This document shows, piece after piece, positions 1-9,354 of a stretch of 64,000 nucleotides of DNA. Below the pieces are notes generated by a model. The model had not been told where the DNA came from. It did no database searches and was given only the letters and a program-made list of their open reading frames with translations. The first letter of the stretch is position 1, and each line of letters begins with the position of its first letter. Position numbers and translations under genes: made by a program. This stretch comes from Blautia sp. MSJ-9 (GTDB lineage: Bacteria; Bacillota; Clostridia; Lachnospirales; Lachnospiraceae), in the NCBI RefSeq assembly GCF_018919065.1, contig NZ_JAHLQG010000006.1:50149-114148 (forward strand). Reading direction: 5' to 3'.

Positions 1-1
1 A

Positions 2-334
2 CAGGAAGTATACAGGGAATTGCTGAAATATGCAGGAACAGATACCGCGCTGTTCTTTTCCACGGACAGAAATGCAGCAGAGATGATTTCTTTTCTTCGC
101 AGAAATCACATACGTGTGCCGGAAGAGTTTTCAGTTGCGGGAATCGATGACGATGTCTTTGCAACAATCGTATATCCGGAACTTACTACTATGAGGATTG
201 ATGTGGAAGAGAAAGCGGATGTGGCTGTGGATATATTGATGAAACTGATTCAGGGAGAAGAGTGTTCTGATTATATTTATAAAACGAAAGTGCAGTTGAT
301 AGAGCGGGAAAGTGTAAGAATGTTGCAGAAGTAA
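2..334 (+). CDS. LacI/GalR-family transcriptional regulator, C-terminal part
   Basis: The reading frame is open to the left edge, so only the C-terminal c. 110 residues are present. The residues VPEEFSVAGIDDD followed by PELTTMRID are the usual last strands of the periplasmic-binding-protein-like effector domain of LacI/GalR regulators; the DNA-binding domain lies outside the window. It is followed on the same strand by an alpha-galactosidase and a GH31 glycosidase, so it probably is a local regulator of galactoside or xyloside use (inference). The effector sugar cannot be read from this fragment. Confidence 0.8.
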   Translation, partial: QEVYRELLKYAGTDTALFFSTDRNAAEMISFLRRNHIRVPEEFSVAGIDDDVFATIVYPELTTMRIDVEEKADVAVDILMKLIQGEECSDYIYKTKVQLIERESVRMLQK

Positions 335-486
335 TACATATGACGGCACACTAGGTATTGATTGTGTATTCTGGTATAAACGGATAATGGCTAAAAGATA
401 TGGTGTTATTGTCTGGCAGTCGTCCGATAAATAAAGAAAAATGTAAGCTAATGTTTTGCAGTTAATATGCAGAAAAGAGGAAGAGG

Positions 487-2610
487 ATGGAGAAAGTATT
501 TAAGATTCATGAGAATGGAATTTACATGGTATGGAAGATCAGAGAGGACGGCGGGGTCCGTCTGCTGCATTTTTCCGCATTGACATTTGATGAGAAGACA
601 CTGAAGAATGACTATGAAGAAAATGGCTGTAGACTGGTAGAGTTAGAAGCAGCAGGCTACGACAGACCGGAAGAGCGCCACGGAACAAAATATATCGTAA
701 CTGCACCGGGCTATCGGATGAAATATGTGAGCCACAAAGATGAGAGAAATGAAACAGGAAGAAAACTGGAAATCTGTACTGCAGATGAAGAGTCCGGCTT
801 ACAGGCAATCAATCATTTTCAGTTCTTTGACGGGATTGCAGTTGTAAGATGCTGGTGCGAGGTTGAGAATACAGGTACGGAAGTGCAGACTCTGGAATAT
901 GTTTCTACATTTAATCTGAATGGAGTAGAGAAGGAAGGCATCCTGACTCCTGATGAGAAGATCCGTATCGGAGTGGTACATAATGCATGGCAGAAGGAAC
1001 TTCAGGTAAAAGAATATTCTCTTCCAGAGGTCGGCATGGAATTTGCACAGCTCAATGCACCTGTCCGCTCATCCAAAGCTTTTGAGATCACCAATACAGG
1101 AAACTGGTCTGCAAAGAGTTACATTCCAATGGGGTACGTGAGAAATACAGAAACAGGCAGCAGACTGTTCTGGCAGATTGAACATAACGGTTCCTGGCAC
1201 TGGGAAGTCAGTGATTTTACCAATCATCTGTATGTACAGCTCAGCGGTCCGACGGAACAGCAGTCCCATTGGTTTAAAGACCTGAAACCGGGAGATAAAT
1301 TTGTTACAGTACCTGCAGGTGTAGGTGCAGTGACTGGTGACCTCGGAAATATGGCAAAAGAACTGACGAAATACAGAAGAGCGATCCGCAGAGAAAATCA
1401 GGATAATGAAAAGCTTGGAGTTATTTTCAATGATTATATGAACTGTCTCTGGGCAGATCCAACTACAGAGAAAGAATTCCCGCTGATCGATGCAGCAGCG
1501 AAAGCAGGATGTGAATATTTCTGCATTGATGCCGGCTGGTATGCCGATGGATTCTGGTGGGATGCGGTAGGTGAATGGAAACCATCTCAGAAACGTTTCC
1601 CGGGTGGGATCAAAGAAGTGATCGACTATATCCGTTCAAAAGGAATGATTCCGGGACTCTGGCTGGAGCTTGAAGTAATGGGAATCAAGAGTCCTATGGT
1701 AGAGAAAATGCCGGAGAAAGCATTCTTCCATAGACATGGAAAACGAATTTATGACAGAAGCAGATATCAGCTGGATTTCCGTCAGCCAGAAGTTATCGCG
1801 CATGCAAATGAAGTAATTGATCGTCTGGTACAGGAATATGGAATCGGTTATATCAAAATGGATTATAATATTGAACCAGGAATCGGCACAGAAGTAGATG
1901 CTGCATGCCCGGGCGAGGGACTGCTTGGTCATGAGAGAGCTTATCTGGCATGGCTGGACAGTGTTTTTGAGAGATATCCGGATCTGATCATTGAGAATTG
2001 TTCCAGTGGTGGTCTGCGTATGGACTATGCGATGCTTTCCAGATATAGTATTCAGTCTACCAGTGATCAGGAAGATTACAGATATTATGCAACGATATCT
2101 GCCAATGCACCTCTGGCAGTTGCTATGGAACAGGCTGCTGTCTGGTCTTATCCCAAAGCAGGAGCAAGTGAGGAAGAGACTATCTTTAATATGGTAAATG
2201 CCATTCTTCTCCGTATCCATCAGAGCGGTCATCTGGCAGAGATCACAGATGTTCAGAAGGGACTGGTAAAGGAAGCGCTGGATTATTATAAAACCATCCG
2301 TGGAGACATCCGCCAGGCATATCCGTACTGGCCGATCGGAACCTCCAGTTACTCCGATGACTGGTCAGCACTGGCTCTGGATGCAGGAAAGAAGCACTAT
2401 GTGGCAGTATGGCGCAGAGGTGGAAAGGACAGGATCACACTTCCGATGACAAGACTTGCAGGAAAAGAAGTGAAAGTCCACTGCGCATATCCACAGAATC
2501 GTCCGGTCACATTTGAGTGGAATGCAGTAGAAAGTTCTCTGAGCGTGAGAATGAAAGAGGAAATCTGTGCACGTCTGTTTGAAATCGAAGTTGTGAGTGA
2601 TAAAAAATAA
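487..2610 (+). CDS. Alpha-galactosidase, GH36 family
   Basis: Predicted cytosolic retaining alpha-galactosidase that releases galactose from melibiose or raffinose-type sugars. At 707 residues it has the usual length of bacterial GH36 enzymes, with an N-terminal beta-sandwich, a central barrel and a C-terminal beta domain. The barrel motifs CIDAGWYADG and WLELE are visible. The nucleophile is D459 in YIKMDYN and the acid/base is D527 in STSDQEDY; this spacing is normal for the family. No signal peptide is present, so the substrate must be imported. The start has a purine-rich site (agaggaagagg) just upstream. The preceding LacI-type fragment and the following GH31 gene suggest one sugar-use locus. 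Confidence 0.93.
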   Translation: MEKVFKIHENGIYMVWKIREDGGVRLLHFSALTFDEKTLKNDYEENGCRLVELEAAGYDRPEERHGTKYIVTAPGYRMKYVSHKDERNETGRKLEICTADEESGLQAINHFQFFDGIAVVRCWCEVENTGTEVQTLEYVSTFNLNGVEKEGILTPDEKIRIGVVHNAWQKELQVKEYSLPEVGMEFAQLNAPVRSSKAFEITNTGNWSAKSYIPMGYVRNTETGSRLFWQIEHNGSWHWEVSDFTNHLYVQLSGPTEQQSHWFKDLKPGDKFVTVPAGVGAVTGDLGNMAKELTKYRRAIRRENQDNEKLGVIFNDYMNCLWADPTTEKEFPLIDAAAKAGCEYFCIDAGWYADGFWWDAVGEWKPSQKRFPGGIKEVIDYIRSKGMIPGLWLELEVMGIKSPMVEKMPEKAFFHRHGKRIYDRSRYQLDFRQPEVIAHANEVIDRLVQEYGIGYIKMDYNIEPGIGTEVDAACPGEGLLGHERAYLAWLDSVFERYPDLIIENCSSGGLRMDYAMLSRYSIQSTSDQEDYRYYATISANAPLAVAMEQAAVWSYPKAGASEEETIFNMVNAILLRIHQSGHLAEITDVQKGLVKEALDYYKTIRGDIRQAYPYWPIGTSSYSDDWSALALDAGKKHYVAVWRRGGKDRITLPMTRLAGKEVKVHCAYPQNRPVTFEWNAVESSLSVRMKEEICARLFEIEVVSDKK

Positions 2611-2640
2611 ATTGTATATAGCTAGATAGAGAAGTGTCAG

Positions 2641-2692
2641 AATGGGCTGTCTGGATATCATTTTTGTAATGATATCGTCAGTCCATTTTGCA
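2641..2692 (+). terminator. Putative terminator hairpin after the GH36 gene
   Basis: GATATCATT and AATGATATC form a perfect 9-bp stem around a short T-rich loop, and an outer AATGG/CCATT pairing extends it. A short T run follows on the plus strand. It lies 30 bases after the alpha-galactosidase stop and would separate that gene from the promoter of the GH31 gene. The T-tract is weak, so termination is uncertain. Confidence 0.5.
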
Positions 2693-2849
2693 TTAATGGC
2701 AGAAACTGAAATTCAAATTATTTTATTATAGCAGAAAATTATTCAACAATATTTCAATGGACGGAAAAGCTTTGGGAAAGTGCTTTTTGTTTTATTAAAG
2801 GTTATGAAGAAAACTTACAATAAAATAATGGAAAATAGCGAATAAAATG

Positions 2850-2878
2850 TTGACACTGCACATAAAACGGGTTATATT
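2850..2878 (+). promoter_or_regulatory. Sigma-A-type promoter for the GH31 gene
   Basis: TTGACA at 2850-2855, a 17-base spacer and TATATT at 2873-2878 match the vegetative promoter consensus at 11 of 12 positions. Transcription would start near 2885, leaving a leader of c. 150 bases that contains the double-hairpin repeat at 2949-3012 before the gene start. Confidence 0.75.
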
Positions 2879-2948
2879 GAGAATAACAAAATGAGTCGTT
2901 TCTGCTTCATAATTAAACAACTCAAAGAGACAATAGAAACCTAATTTT

Positions 2949-3012
2949 AACCGGACAGCAAGGCATCTATCTGGTTATGACAAACAGCAAAGCGGATGAT
3001 TTTACCCGCTTG
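2949..3012 (+). repeat. Double-hairpin repeat, copy 1 (diverged)
   Basis: First hairpin: AACCGGA at 2949 pairs with TCTGGTT ending at 2976. Second hairpin: AAGCGG at 2990-2995 pairs with CCGCTT at 3006-3011 around a loop containing ATGATTTTA. Two closer copies lie at 7799-7863 and 19577-19640. The unit lies directly ahead of the ribosome binding site of the GH31 gene. Confidence 0.75.
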
Positions 3013-3033
3013 ATCAAAACAGGAGGATCAGGA

Positions 3034-5388
3034 ATGAAGTTCACAGAAGGTTACTGGGAGAAGAATGAACGTGCAAACGCATCCTATGCGATGCAGGCTT
3101 TTACAGCGGAAGCAATTCCGGGCGGAATGAGAATCGTTTCTCCGTTCCGTGAGATCAATGACAGAGGCGGTGCTCTGGACGTAGGAACCATCACTACAGA
3201 GTTTACTTCCATACGTAAGGATATTATCAGTGTCAGAAGCTATCACTATGAAGGCTACGTAAAAGGTGAGCCGAGATACGAACTGAATGAAGATCCACAG
3301 GAAACAGAAGTAGAAATTACGGATTCAGAAGCGGTAATGAAAGCCGGAAGAATGACAGTAAGAGTTAACCTGAAAGATTTCAAGATTACTTATGAAGCAG
3401 ACGGAAAAGTTCTCACAAACATCGGATTCCGTAACCTTGGTTATATGCAGTATGACAGAGCCACTCTGACGAAATTCCCGGAGCCGAACTATATGGCAGC
3501 GCAGTATCAGCCATATATGGTAACTGAGCTTTCCCTTGCACCGGGAGAATGTGTATATGGTCTGGGAGAGAGATTTACAGCGTTTGTAAAGAATGGACAA
3601 GTTGTTGATATCTGGAATGAAGATGGCGGTACAGCTTCCCAGATTTCCTATAAGAATATTCCGTTCTATGTAACAAGCAAACATTACGGCGTATTCGTAG
3701 ATCACAGTGATCATGTTTCCTTTGAAGTTGCAAGTGAGAAAGTAGAAAATGTTGGATTCTCTGTAAAAGGCGAAGAGATCAGATATCATATTATCTATGG
3801 CGATGACATCAAGGGTGTGATCGAGAACTACACAGACCTTACAGGAAAACCGGCACTGCCGCCGGCATGGTCTTTCGGATTATGGCTGTCCACATCTTTT
3901 ACAACAAATTATGATGAAGAGACAACCAACTCCTTTATCCAGGGAATGGCAGACAGAGATATCCCGTTGAGCGTGTTCCATTTCGACTGCTTCTGGATGA
4001 AAGAATTCCACTGGTGTGATTTTGAATGGGATTCCAGAATCTTCCCGGATGTACCTGGAATGTTGAAGAGATATAAAGACAAAGGTCTGAAGATCTGCGT
4101 ATGGATCAATCCGTATATTGCACAGGGAACCAATTTCTTTAAAGAAGGTCTGGAGAATGGATATCTGGTACAGCGTGCGGACGGAAGAGGTATTAAGCAG
4201 ATCGATAACTGGCAGCCGGGAATGGGACTGGTTGATTTTACAAACCCGGATGCAGTGAAATGGTATCAGAACAAACTGAAAACTCTGCTGGATATGGGCG
4301 TTGACTGCTTTAAGACAGATTTTGGTGAGAGAATACCGATCGATGTGAAATACTATGATGGATCTGATCCTGTTTCTATGCACAACTATTATACATACCT
4401 TTACAATCAGGCTGTGTTCAGTCTGCTTAAAGAAGTAAAAGGAGAAGGAGAAGCAATCCTTTTCGCAAGAAGTGCGACAGCAGGCGGACAGCAGTTCCCG
4501 GTACACTGGGGCGGAGACTGTTCGGCAACCTATGCATCTATGGCCGAGAGTTTACGTGGCGGTCTGTCCTTTACTTTGTCTGGATTCTCCTTCTGGAGCC
4601 ATGATATGGGCGGATTTGAAATGACAGCAGCACCGGATGTATACAAACGCTGGCTGCAGTTTGGCCTTCTTTCCACACACAGCCGTCTTCACGGATCCAA
4701 GAGCTACCGTGTACCGTGGCTGTTTGATGAGGAAGCTGTAGATGTATGCCGTAAGTTTACAAAACTGAAATTAAGATTACTTCCGTATCTGTATTCTATG
4801 GCTGTAAAATCACACAGAACAGGTATCCCGTCCATGCGTGCAATGATCATGGAATTTAACGATGATCCGGCAACAAAATATCTGGATATGCAGTATATGT
4901 TAGGCGACAGCATTCTGGTTGCACCAATCTTCAATAAAGAAGGACATGCAGAATACTATCTGCCGGCCGGAAAATGGACTCATCTCTTAAGCGGAGAGGT
5001 AAAAGATGGTGGAAGATGGTATGAAGAAGATTATGACTTCTTCTCACTGCCTGTATTTGTAAGAGAAAATACTCTGCTTCCGATCGGTGCAGTAGATACT
5101 ACTGTTGATTATGAGCTGGAGAAAGATGTACAGATCCAGGTTTATGAACTGAATGGAACAAGCTCCTGTGAAGTAGTGACACGTACAGGGGAATCTGCAT
5201 TTACAGTGAATGCAGTAAAAGAGGAAAATAAACTGACTCTGGAAACAACCAAAGAGAATCCGGGAATGACATATCTGCTCAGAAATATTCATGAAGTTTC
5301 AGCAGTTAAAGGTGGAAATGTAGTGAAGGATACAGAAGATGGAATTATTCTGGCAGCAGAAGGTTCTAAGACAGAGGTGACATTCTAA
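3034..5388 (+). CDS. yicI: Alpha-xylosidase, GH31 family (YicI-like)
   Basis: Predicted cytosolic retaining alpha-xylosidase that removes alpha-xylosyl units such as those of isoprimeverose. The start at 3034 is chosen over an upstream in-frame ATG at 2977 because AGGAGG lies 8 bases before 3034; this gives 784 residues, near the 772 of E. coli YicI. The nucleophile is D429 in KTDFGERIP and the acid/base D495 in HWGGDCSATYASM; both motifs and the 66-residue spacing match YicI. FHFDCFWMKEFHWCDFEWD is the typical substrate-site stretch. The neighbouring GH36 gene points to plant oligosaccharide use. Alpha-glucosidase side activity cannot be excluded. Confidence 0.92.
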   Translation: MKFTEGYWEKNERANASYAMQAFTAEAIPGGMRIVSPFREINDRGGALDVGTITTEFTSIRKDIISVRSYHYEGYVKGEPRYELNEDPQETEVEITDSEAVMKAGRMTVRVNLKDFKITYEADGKVLTNIGFRNLGYMQYDRATLTKFPEPNYMAAQYQPYMVTELSLAPGECVYGLGERFTAFVKNGQVVDIWNEDGGTASQISYKNIPFYVTSKHYGVFVDHSDHVSFEVASEKVENVGFSVKGEEIRYHIIYGDDIKGVIENYTDLTGKPALPPAWSFGLWLSTSFTTNYDEETTNSFIQGMADRDIPLSVFHFDCFWMKEFHWCDFEWDSRIFPDVPGMLKRYKDKGLKICVWINPYIAQGTNFFKEGLENGYLVQRADGRGIKQIDNWQPGMGLVDFTNPDAVKWYQNKLKTLLDMGVDCFKTDFGERIPIDVKYYDGSDPVSMHNYYTYLYNQAVFSLLKEVKGEGEAILFARSATAGGQQFPVHWGGDCSATYASMAESLRGGLSFTLSGFSFWSHDMGGFEMTAAPDVYKRWLQFGLLSTHSRLHGSKSYRVPWLFDEEAVDVCRKFTKLKLRLLPYLYSMAVKSHRTGIPSMRAMIMEFNDDPATKYLDMQYMLGDSILVAPIFNKEGHAEYYLPAGKWTHLLSGEVKDGGRWYEEDYDFFSLPVFVRENTLLPIGAVDTTVDYELEKDVQIQVYELNGTSSCEVVTRTGESAFTVNAVKEENKLTLETTKENPGMTYLLRNIHEVSAVKGGNVVKDTEDGIILAAEGSKTEVTF

Positions 5389-5496
5389 TCTGTGAAAACG
5401 AGCAGAATTCTTCAGATGAATGCGTACAGGCCTGGATGAAAATTGGATAAAATGGAAATAGAAGAATAAGAAAAACAAGAAAAACAGGAATAAGAA

Positions 5497-5547
5497 ACAG
5501 GAGGCTTGTCAGTGACGGACTGATGAACCTCCTGTCTTTGTTTTTTT
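5497..5547 (+). terminator. Terminator after the GH31 gene
   Basis: ACAGGAGG at 5497-5504 pairs with CCTCCTGT at 5528-5535, and the plus strand then reads a T-rich run (ctttgttttttt). This is a standard intrinsic terminator. It also lies just past the 3' end of the convergent minus-strand gene that ends at 5558. Confidence 0.85.
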
Positions 5548-5557
5548 ACTCAAAAAT

Positions 5558-6181
5558 CTAATTGTTTTTTGATAAGTAGATATCCTTATTTACAAAATAT
5601 GCGGTTAAGTTGATCACTGCGGTAAGAAGCAGAAAGATGATTCCAAGGAATACTGTGATGCCGCTGGAATGTACCATGATTTTGAACAGATCAGTAAAGG
5701 TAATGGAAATATCCTGGATGTAATCGGAAATAATATCCGGAATGCTGGATTTGATCCGCCATGGGATGTACAGAAAATCCGTTACAACTAAAAAGATACC
5801 ACTCAGTAAACAAAATCCGTAACTGAGCAGATATTTCCACCGCTTTGTTAATAATCCTGAAATTGCTACAGATAAAACAGAAAAAATGCAGGGTACAATA
5901 AAACTGATTTTATACATGAAAAGCAATCGGGAAACTTCTTTGATTTCAACAAGCTGATCTCCAACAACTTTGGCAGTTTCGCCTGCCAGACTATGTACCA
6001 GATCTTTCAGTAAGCTGTTTTCACTATCTTCGGAATCCGTTAATGTGGTATCTTCCAGAAGACTGGTAACATTATTTTTTATAATATCTCCGGCAGTATT
6101 GCTGTGTATGGCAGAAGCACCCAGACAGACTGCCGCCAGAAGACCGGTGATCAATATGATCGTTGTGAACAGTTTATTCAT
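5558..6181 (-). CDS. Membrane protein of unknown function next to a Ser/Thr kinase
   Basis: The family is not recognised. The 207 residues start with a hydrophobic segment (LFTTIILITGLLAAVCLG) that could be a signal anchor. An extracytoplasmic acidic stretch of c. 75 residues follows, then two or three more hydrophobic segments (residues c. 85-110, c. 115-135 and c. 175-200). It is the second gene of a minus-strand pair, 26 bases after the kinase stop, with a GAAGGAA-type binding site. It is probably co-expressed with the kinase and could be its membrane partner or target (inference). Confidence 0.7.
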   Translation of the reverse strand: MNKLFTTIILITGLLAAVCLGASAIHSNTAGDIIKNNVTSLLEDTTLTDSEDSENSLLKDLVHSLAGETAKVVGDQLVEIKEVSRLLFMYKISFIVPCIFSVLSVAISGLLTKRWKYLLSYGFCLLSGIFLVVTDFLYIPWRIKSSIPDIISDYIQDISITFTDLFKIMVHSSGITVFLGIIFLLLTAVINLTAYFVNKDIYLSKNN

Positions 6182-6207
6182 GTGGAAATTCCTTCTTTCT
6201 TTATTGC

Positions 6208-7488
6208 CTAAATAATATTCATATCTTCCTCTGTATCAGCTTCAGCAGTATCAGCAGCAACTGTAATCTCTGGCGATTCATTGCAACTTTCTATAAAATC
6301 GGAAGTTTCGTTCTGAGCGCTTATATTTATGCTGATCGTCTGATCCTGAGTCAGATACATGACCCACATAAAAATAATGACAAGAATACAAAGAATAAGG
6401 ATAACTTTAAGCCCTCTGTATTTCTTTTTCTTTTTAGATTTTTTCTTCTTGGTGTTACCAGATTCGGATGGTACTGATGCTGGTTTTGGTGCAGGTTTCG
6501 GAATCTCTGTGAAATTTTCTGATTCATAAAGTGCAGAATATAACTCCTGCATGGACTGGAAACGGTCTTCCGTATGAATACTCATACCTTTTTCAATTGC
6601 ATAGGCAGCAGCAGGCGGGCAGTCAGAAGCAAGTTCCCGGACTGGCTGCAGGTTCTCATGATAGGCGCGTTCCAGAGATTCCGGAGGAATGGTTCCTGTG
6701 ATGCAGCGGTACATTGTGGCGCACAGTGCGTAGACATCTGTCCAGGGACCCTGATTTCCGTGGGTACGGTATTGCTCTTCCGGTGTATATCCCGGTTTTA
6801 ACATAATGGACATACTTTTTCCGGTTGAGAAAATATAATCTCTGGCACCGCCGAAATCCAGAATCTTAATTGATCCGTCCTTACAGAGCATGATATTGTC
6901 AGGGCTGATATCACGATGGATCAGATTCATATCATGAACTTTTGCCAGAGAGTGGATTACTGGCTGCATCATCTGCAACGTCTTTTGAGCAGAGAGTTTT
7001 CCTCCATTTTGTTTCAGATAGGATTTCAGGGTTATTCCGTCGATATATTCCATTACGATATATGCGGTATGATTTTCTTTGAAGAAATCCTTTACTGAAA
7101 CGATTTCAGGTAAGTTATTGCACTTTGCCAGAAGCCGTGCTTCGTTAATGAATTTCTCCCGTCCTTCTTCAAATATGTCATGCATAGAACTTGAATAAGA
7201 AACGACGGTATTACTTTCAGATCTGTTTCTGGTTGCGCAACCATTCGGATAATATTCTTTGATTGCAACTTTCATTTCCAGGTTCAGATCCATACCAATA
7301 TAAGTAATGCCAAAACCACCTTCTCCAATTGCCATACCAAGCAGATATTTCCCTGCAAGAATGGAAAATGGCTGCAGATGATAAGGTGGGATCTCTGCTG
7401 TTTTCGGATCAAATCCGCAGAAAGGGCAGATTTCACTGGCACTGTTTTTTTCCTGCATGCAGTGTATGCATAAATTTTCTATTTTCAT
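6208..7488 (-). CDS. Ser/Thr protein kinase with N-terminal zinc ribbon and one TM segment
   Basis: Hanks-type kinase predicted to phosphorylate Ser/Thr on partner proteins at the membrane. A zinc ribbon is formed by C7, C10, C21 and C24. The kinase domain (c. 48-310) has the glycine loop GEGGFG (55-60), lysine K77 in VAIKEYYP, HRDISPDN with D193, and DFG with D211, so it should be active. A lysine-rich stretch precedes one membrane segment (c. 375-395) and a short acidic extracellular tail. The kinase domain is very similar to that of the kinase at 20306, so the two are paralogues. It is transcribed away from the rest of the island, with the membrane protein at 5558 downstream. Confidence 0.93.
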   Translation of the reverse strand: MKIENLCIHCMQEKNSASEICPFCGFDPKTAEIPPYHLQPFSILAGKYLLGMAIGEGGFGITYIGMDLNLEMKVAIKEYYPNGCATRNRSESNTVVSYSSSMHDIFEEGREKFINEARLLAKCNNLPEIVSVKDFFKENHTAYIVMEYIDGITLKSYLKQNGGKLSAQKTLQMMQPVIHSLAKVHDMNLIHRDISPDNIMLCKDGSIKILDFGGARDYIFSTGKSMSIMLKPGYTPEEQYRTHGNQGPWTDVYALCATMYRCITGTIPPESLERAYHENLQPVRELASDCPPAAAYAIEKGMSIHTEDRFQSMQELYSALYESENFTEIPKPAPKPASVPSESGNTKKKKSKKKKKYRGLKVILILCILVIIFMWVMYLTQDQTISINISAQNETSDFIESCNESPEITVAADTAEADTEEDMNII

Positions 7489-7515
7489 ATGTAACTCCTT
7501 GTGTTAGATAGTTTT

Positions 7516-7544
7516 ATTATAATCACAAAATGCTTGTAATACAA
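7516..7544 (-). promoter_or_regulatory. Sigma-A-type promoter for the minus-strand kinase
   Basis: On the minus strand TTGTAT (7539-7544), a 17-base spacer and a perfect TATAAT (7516-7521) lie c. 30 bases upstream of the kinase start at 7488. The -10 box is perfect and the -35 box only fair. Confidence 0.65.
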
Positions 7545-7575
7545 CCCAAAATAAAAGCAGTAATAGCATAACTGT

Positions 7576-7718
7576 GATTACTATTCACACGCCACTATCC
7601 CGCGAGGTGTTTTGGCATGAATATGCCAAAATCCCGAGACATACAGCGCGACTTTATGCGATTAGCATAAAGTCTGTGCATCGCGAAGCGTGTTACTGGG
7701 CACGGAGTGAACAGTAAC
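7576..7718. repeat. MITE-like structured repeat A, copy 1
   Basis: A 143-bp element bounded by imperfect inverted ends (GATTACTATTCAC and GTGAACAGTAAC). Inside are two strong hairpins: TTTTGGCAT/ATGCCAAAA, and GACTTTATGC/GCATAAAGTC. A second copy in the opposite orientation lies at 46263-46414, with the same core and with paired changes in both hairpins. No reading frame is carried. It lies in the 375-base gap between the divergent kinase and DUF2752 genes. Confidence 0.85.
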
Positions 7719-7798
7719 TAAATATGCGCATAAAATGATGGTCTGCATAGTGGAAAAACATGAAAACATGTATTATAATGAGTAAGAATATATAGTTT

Positions 7799-7863
7799 AA
7801 CCAAACTGCGGAGCAGTTATTTGGTGTAGAGCCACGTAGCGAAGCGGATGATTTTATCCGCTT
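7799..7863 (+). repeat. Double-hairpin repeat, copy 2
   Basis: AACCAAACTGC, GGA, GCAGTTATTTGGT forms the first hairpin. After a 19-base spacer, AAGCGG...CCGCTT forms the second, with ATGATTTTA in its loop. The unit ends 8 bases before the likely start of the DUF2752 gene. It is nearly identical to copy 3 at 19577-19640. Confidence 0.8.
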
Positions 7864-7871
7864 GTCAGAAA

Positions 7872-8225
7872 ATGCGTATGAATAGTTTGAAAACATTGAA
7901 TATAAAAGAAATTGGAAAGAGAGCAGGAGAAATACTGCTGATATTTCTATTCTGTCTGTTTTACAGATGCCCGTTTAAGTTATTTCTGCACGTCGAATGT
8001 CCGGGATGCGGCATGACACGGGCAATAATTTCTGTATTAAAACTGGATTTCAGACAGGCATTTGCGTATCATCCATTATTTCCAATTGTGATTCTGGGAG
8101 GAGTCTATTATGTGTTCCGGACACAGTTTCGGAAATGGCTTCACATTGGAGCTAAACAGGAAAATGTAATGCTGCTGGTAGCTGGACTGATTTTTCTTGG
8201 AAGATGGATATGGATGAAAATTTAA
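7872..8225 (+). CDS. DUF2752 family small membrane protein
   Basis: The residues HVECPGCGMTRAIISVLKLD match the signature of DUF2752 proteins (CPGCGxTRA, then a short stretch ending in HP). These are small membrane proteins of unknown function. The protein has two or three hydrophobic segments. An in-frame ATG at 7848 lies inside the double-hairpin repeat, so the ATG at 7872 (117 residues) or the one at 7878 is more likely; neither has a clear ribosome binding site. It opens the plus-strand run of the island. Confidence 0.75.
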   Translation: MRMNSLKTLNIKEIGKRAGEILLIFLFCLFYRCPFKLFLHVECPGCGMTRAIISVLKLDFRQAFAYHPLFPIVILGGVYYVFRTQFRKWLHIGAKQENVMLLVAGLIFLGRWIWMKI

Positions 8226-8277
8226 TCAATTAAGATTAAGATAGAAATCTTTGTGAGAAGTACGAGGGAGGAACAAG

Positions 8278-9312
8278 ATGCTTGAAAAAAGAAAGAGCCG
8301 TGTGAAATTTATCATTCTTACAGTGCTTTGTATTGTACTGGCGGGAATTTCCGTGGCGGAAGGATTTTTGTATTTACAGACAAAAAGAAATTATGATCAT
8401 TTACAGTCGCAGAAGACAGAAATTAAACAAAAATATAAGGCAGTCAAAAGTCAGGTAAGTGAAAAGGATGAGAAGATAACTCAGCTTGAACAGGATGTGG
8501 AAGATTTAAAGCAGCAGGTGCAGACTTTACAGCAAACCCAGACAGAAGTTGCCCAGCAGAATGAAGAAGCACAGGCAGCGGAGGCACAGACAGAGATAAC
8601 GCAGGAAGAAGGAATGCTTTCTCCATCATCAGGAGATTCAGCATTTTCAGATGTACATCTAAGAGTCAACGAGCCAATCAGTGATGATGAAATTATAAAT
8701 ATCGATAAATATTTTACTTCCTCTGTAATCGAAAGAGGCGATGAGATTTTTAACAGAATTAACGGGAAATCCTATCGTGACAATGACGATATTGCCTTAG
8801 AAGATCTTAGATATCTGACTATCCCATATTATAATTTTGAGCAGCAGGTGATATTGGGAGAGATGATTGTTAACAAGGATATTGAGGAAGATGTGCGGAG
8901 TATTTTCAAAGAGTTATTTAATAATAAATATGAGATAAATTCTATGAAATTGATTGATGATTACTGGCAGATAGGAAGTGGTGGAAATATTGCAGATAAC
9001 AATTCTATTGAAGCTAATAATACCTCATGTTTCTGCTACAGACCGGTAACAGGTGGCGAGAGTATTTCCAATCACGGCTATGGAAGAGCAATAGACATTA
9101 ATCCACAGCAGAACCCTTATGTGGAAAATGGGGGAAATAGCCATAGAAATGCAGACGAGTATGTGAACAACAGATATGTTGGTGAGCCACATGTGATCGT
9201 AGCAAGTACTGAAGATATCTGTTACTCCACATTTAAGAAATATGGATTCACCTGGGGAGGTAATTGGACGAATCCGATAGATTATCAGCACTTTGAAAAG
9301 CCAGTATTCTAA
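8278..9312 (+). CDS. Membrane-anchored M15-type peptidase (D-Ala-D-Ala carboxypeptidase-like)
   Basis: Predicted extracellular zinc peptidase acting on peptidoglycan stem peptides. An N-terminal membrane anchor (residues c. 10-32) is followed by a coiled coil (c. 40-90), an acidic linker and a C-terminal M15 domain. The zinc ligands are visible as H266 and D273 in HGYGRAIDIN and H338 in DYQHFEKP. The closing stretch WGGNW...DYQHFE is typical of the M15C/M15_4 subgroup. The start has GGAGG seven bases upstream. It precedes a PP2C gene by 42 bases and may be a cell-wall effector of the kinase system (inference). Confidence 0.87.
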   Translation: MLEKRKSRVKFIILTVLCIVLAGISVAEGFLYLQTKRNYDHLQSQKTEIKQKYKAVKSQVSEKDEKITQLEQDVEDLKQQVQTLQQTQTEVAQQNEEAQAAEAQTEITQEEGMLSPSSGDSAFSDVHLRVNEPISDDEIINIDKYFTSSVIERGDEIFNRINGKSYRDNDDIALEDLRYLTIPYYNFEQQVILGEMIVNKDIEEDVRSIFKELFNNKYEINSMKLIDDYWQIGSGGNIADNNSIEANNTSCFCYRPVTGGESISNHGYGRAIDINPQQNPYVENGGNSHRNADEYVNNRYVGEPHVIVASTEDICYSTFKKYGFTWGGNWTNPIDYQHFEKPVF

Positions 9313-9354
9313 GTAATGCGAATAGATAACTAAAACAATGGAAGGACCAATAGT

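Noticed and set aside
3880..4506. Long antisense frames inside the GH31 gene (and 1636-2232 inside the GH36 gene)
   Set aside because: The plus-strand products carry full catalytic motifs; the antisense products are Cys/Ile/His-rich without domains.
7693..7896. Small minus-strand frame over the structured repeats near 7.7-7.9 kb
   Set aside because: It lies across two repeat families and has no ribosome binding site.
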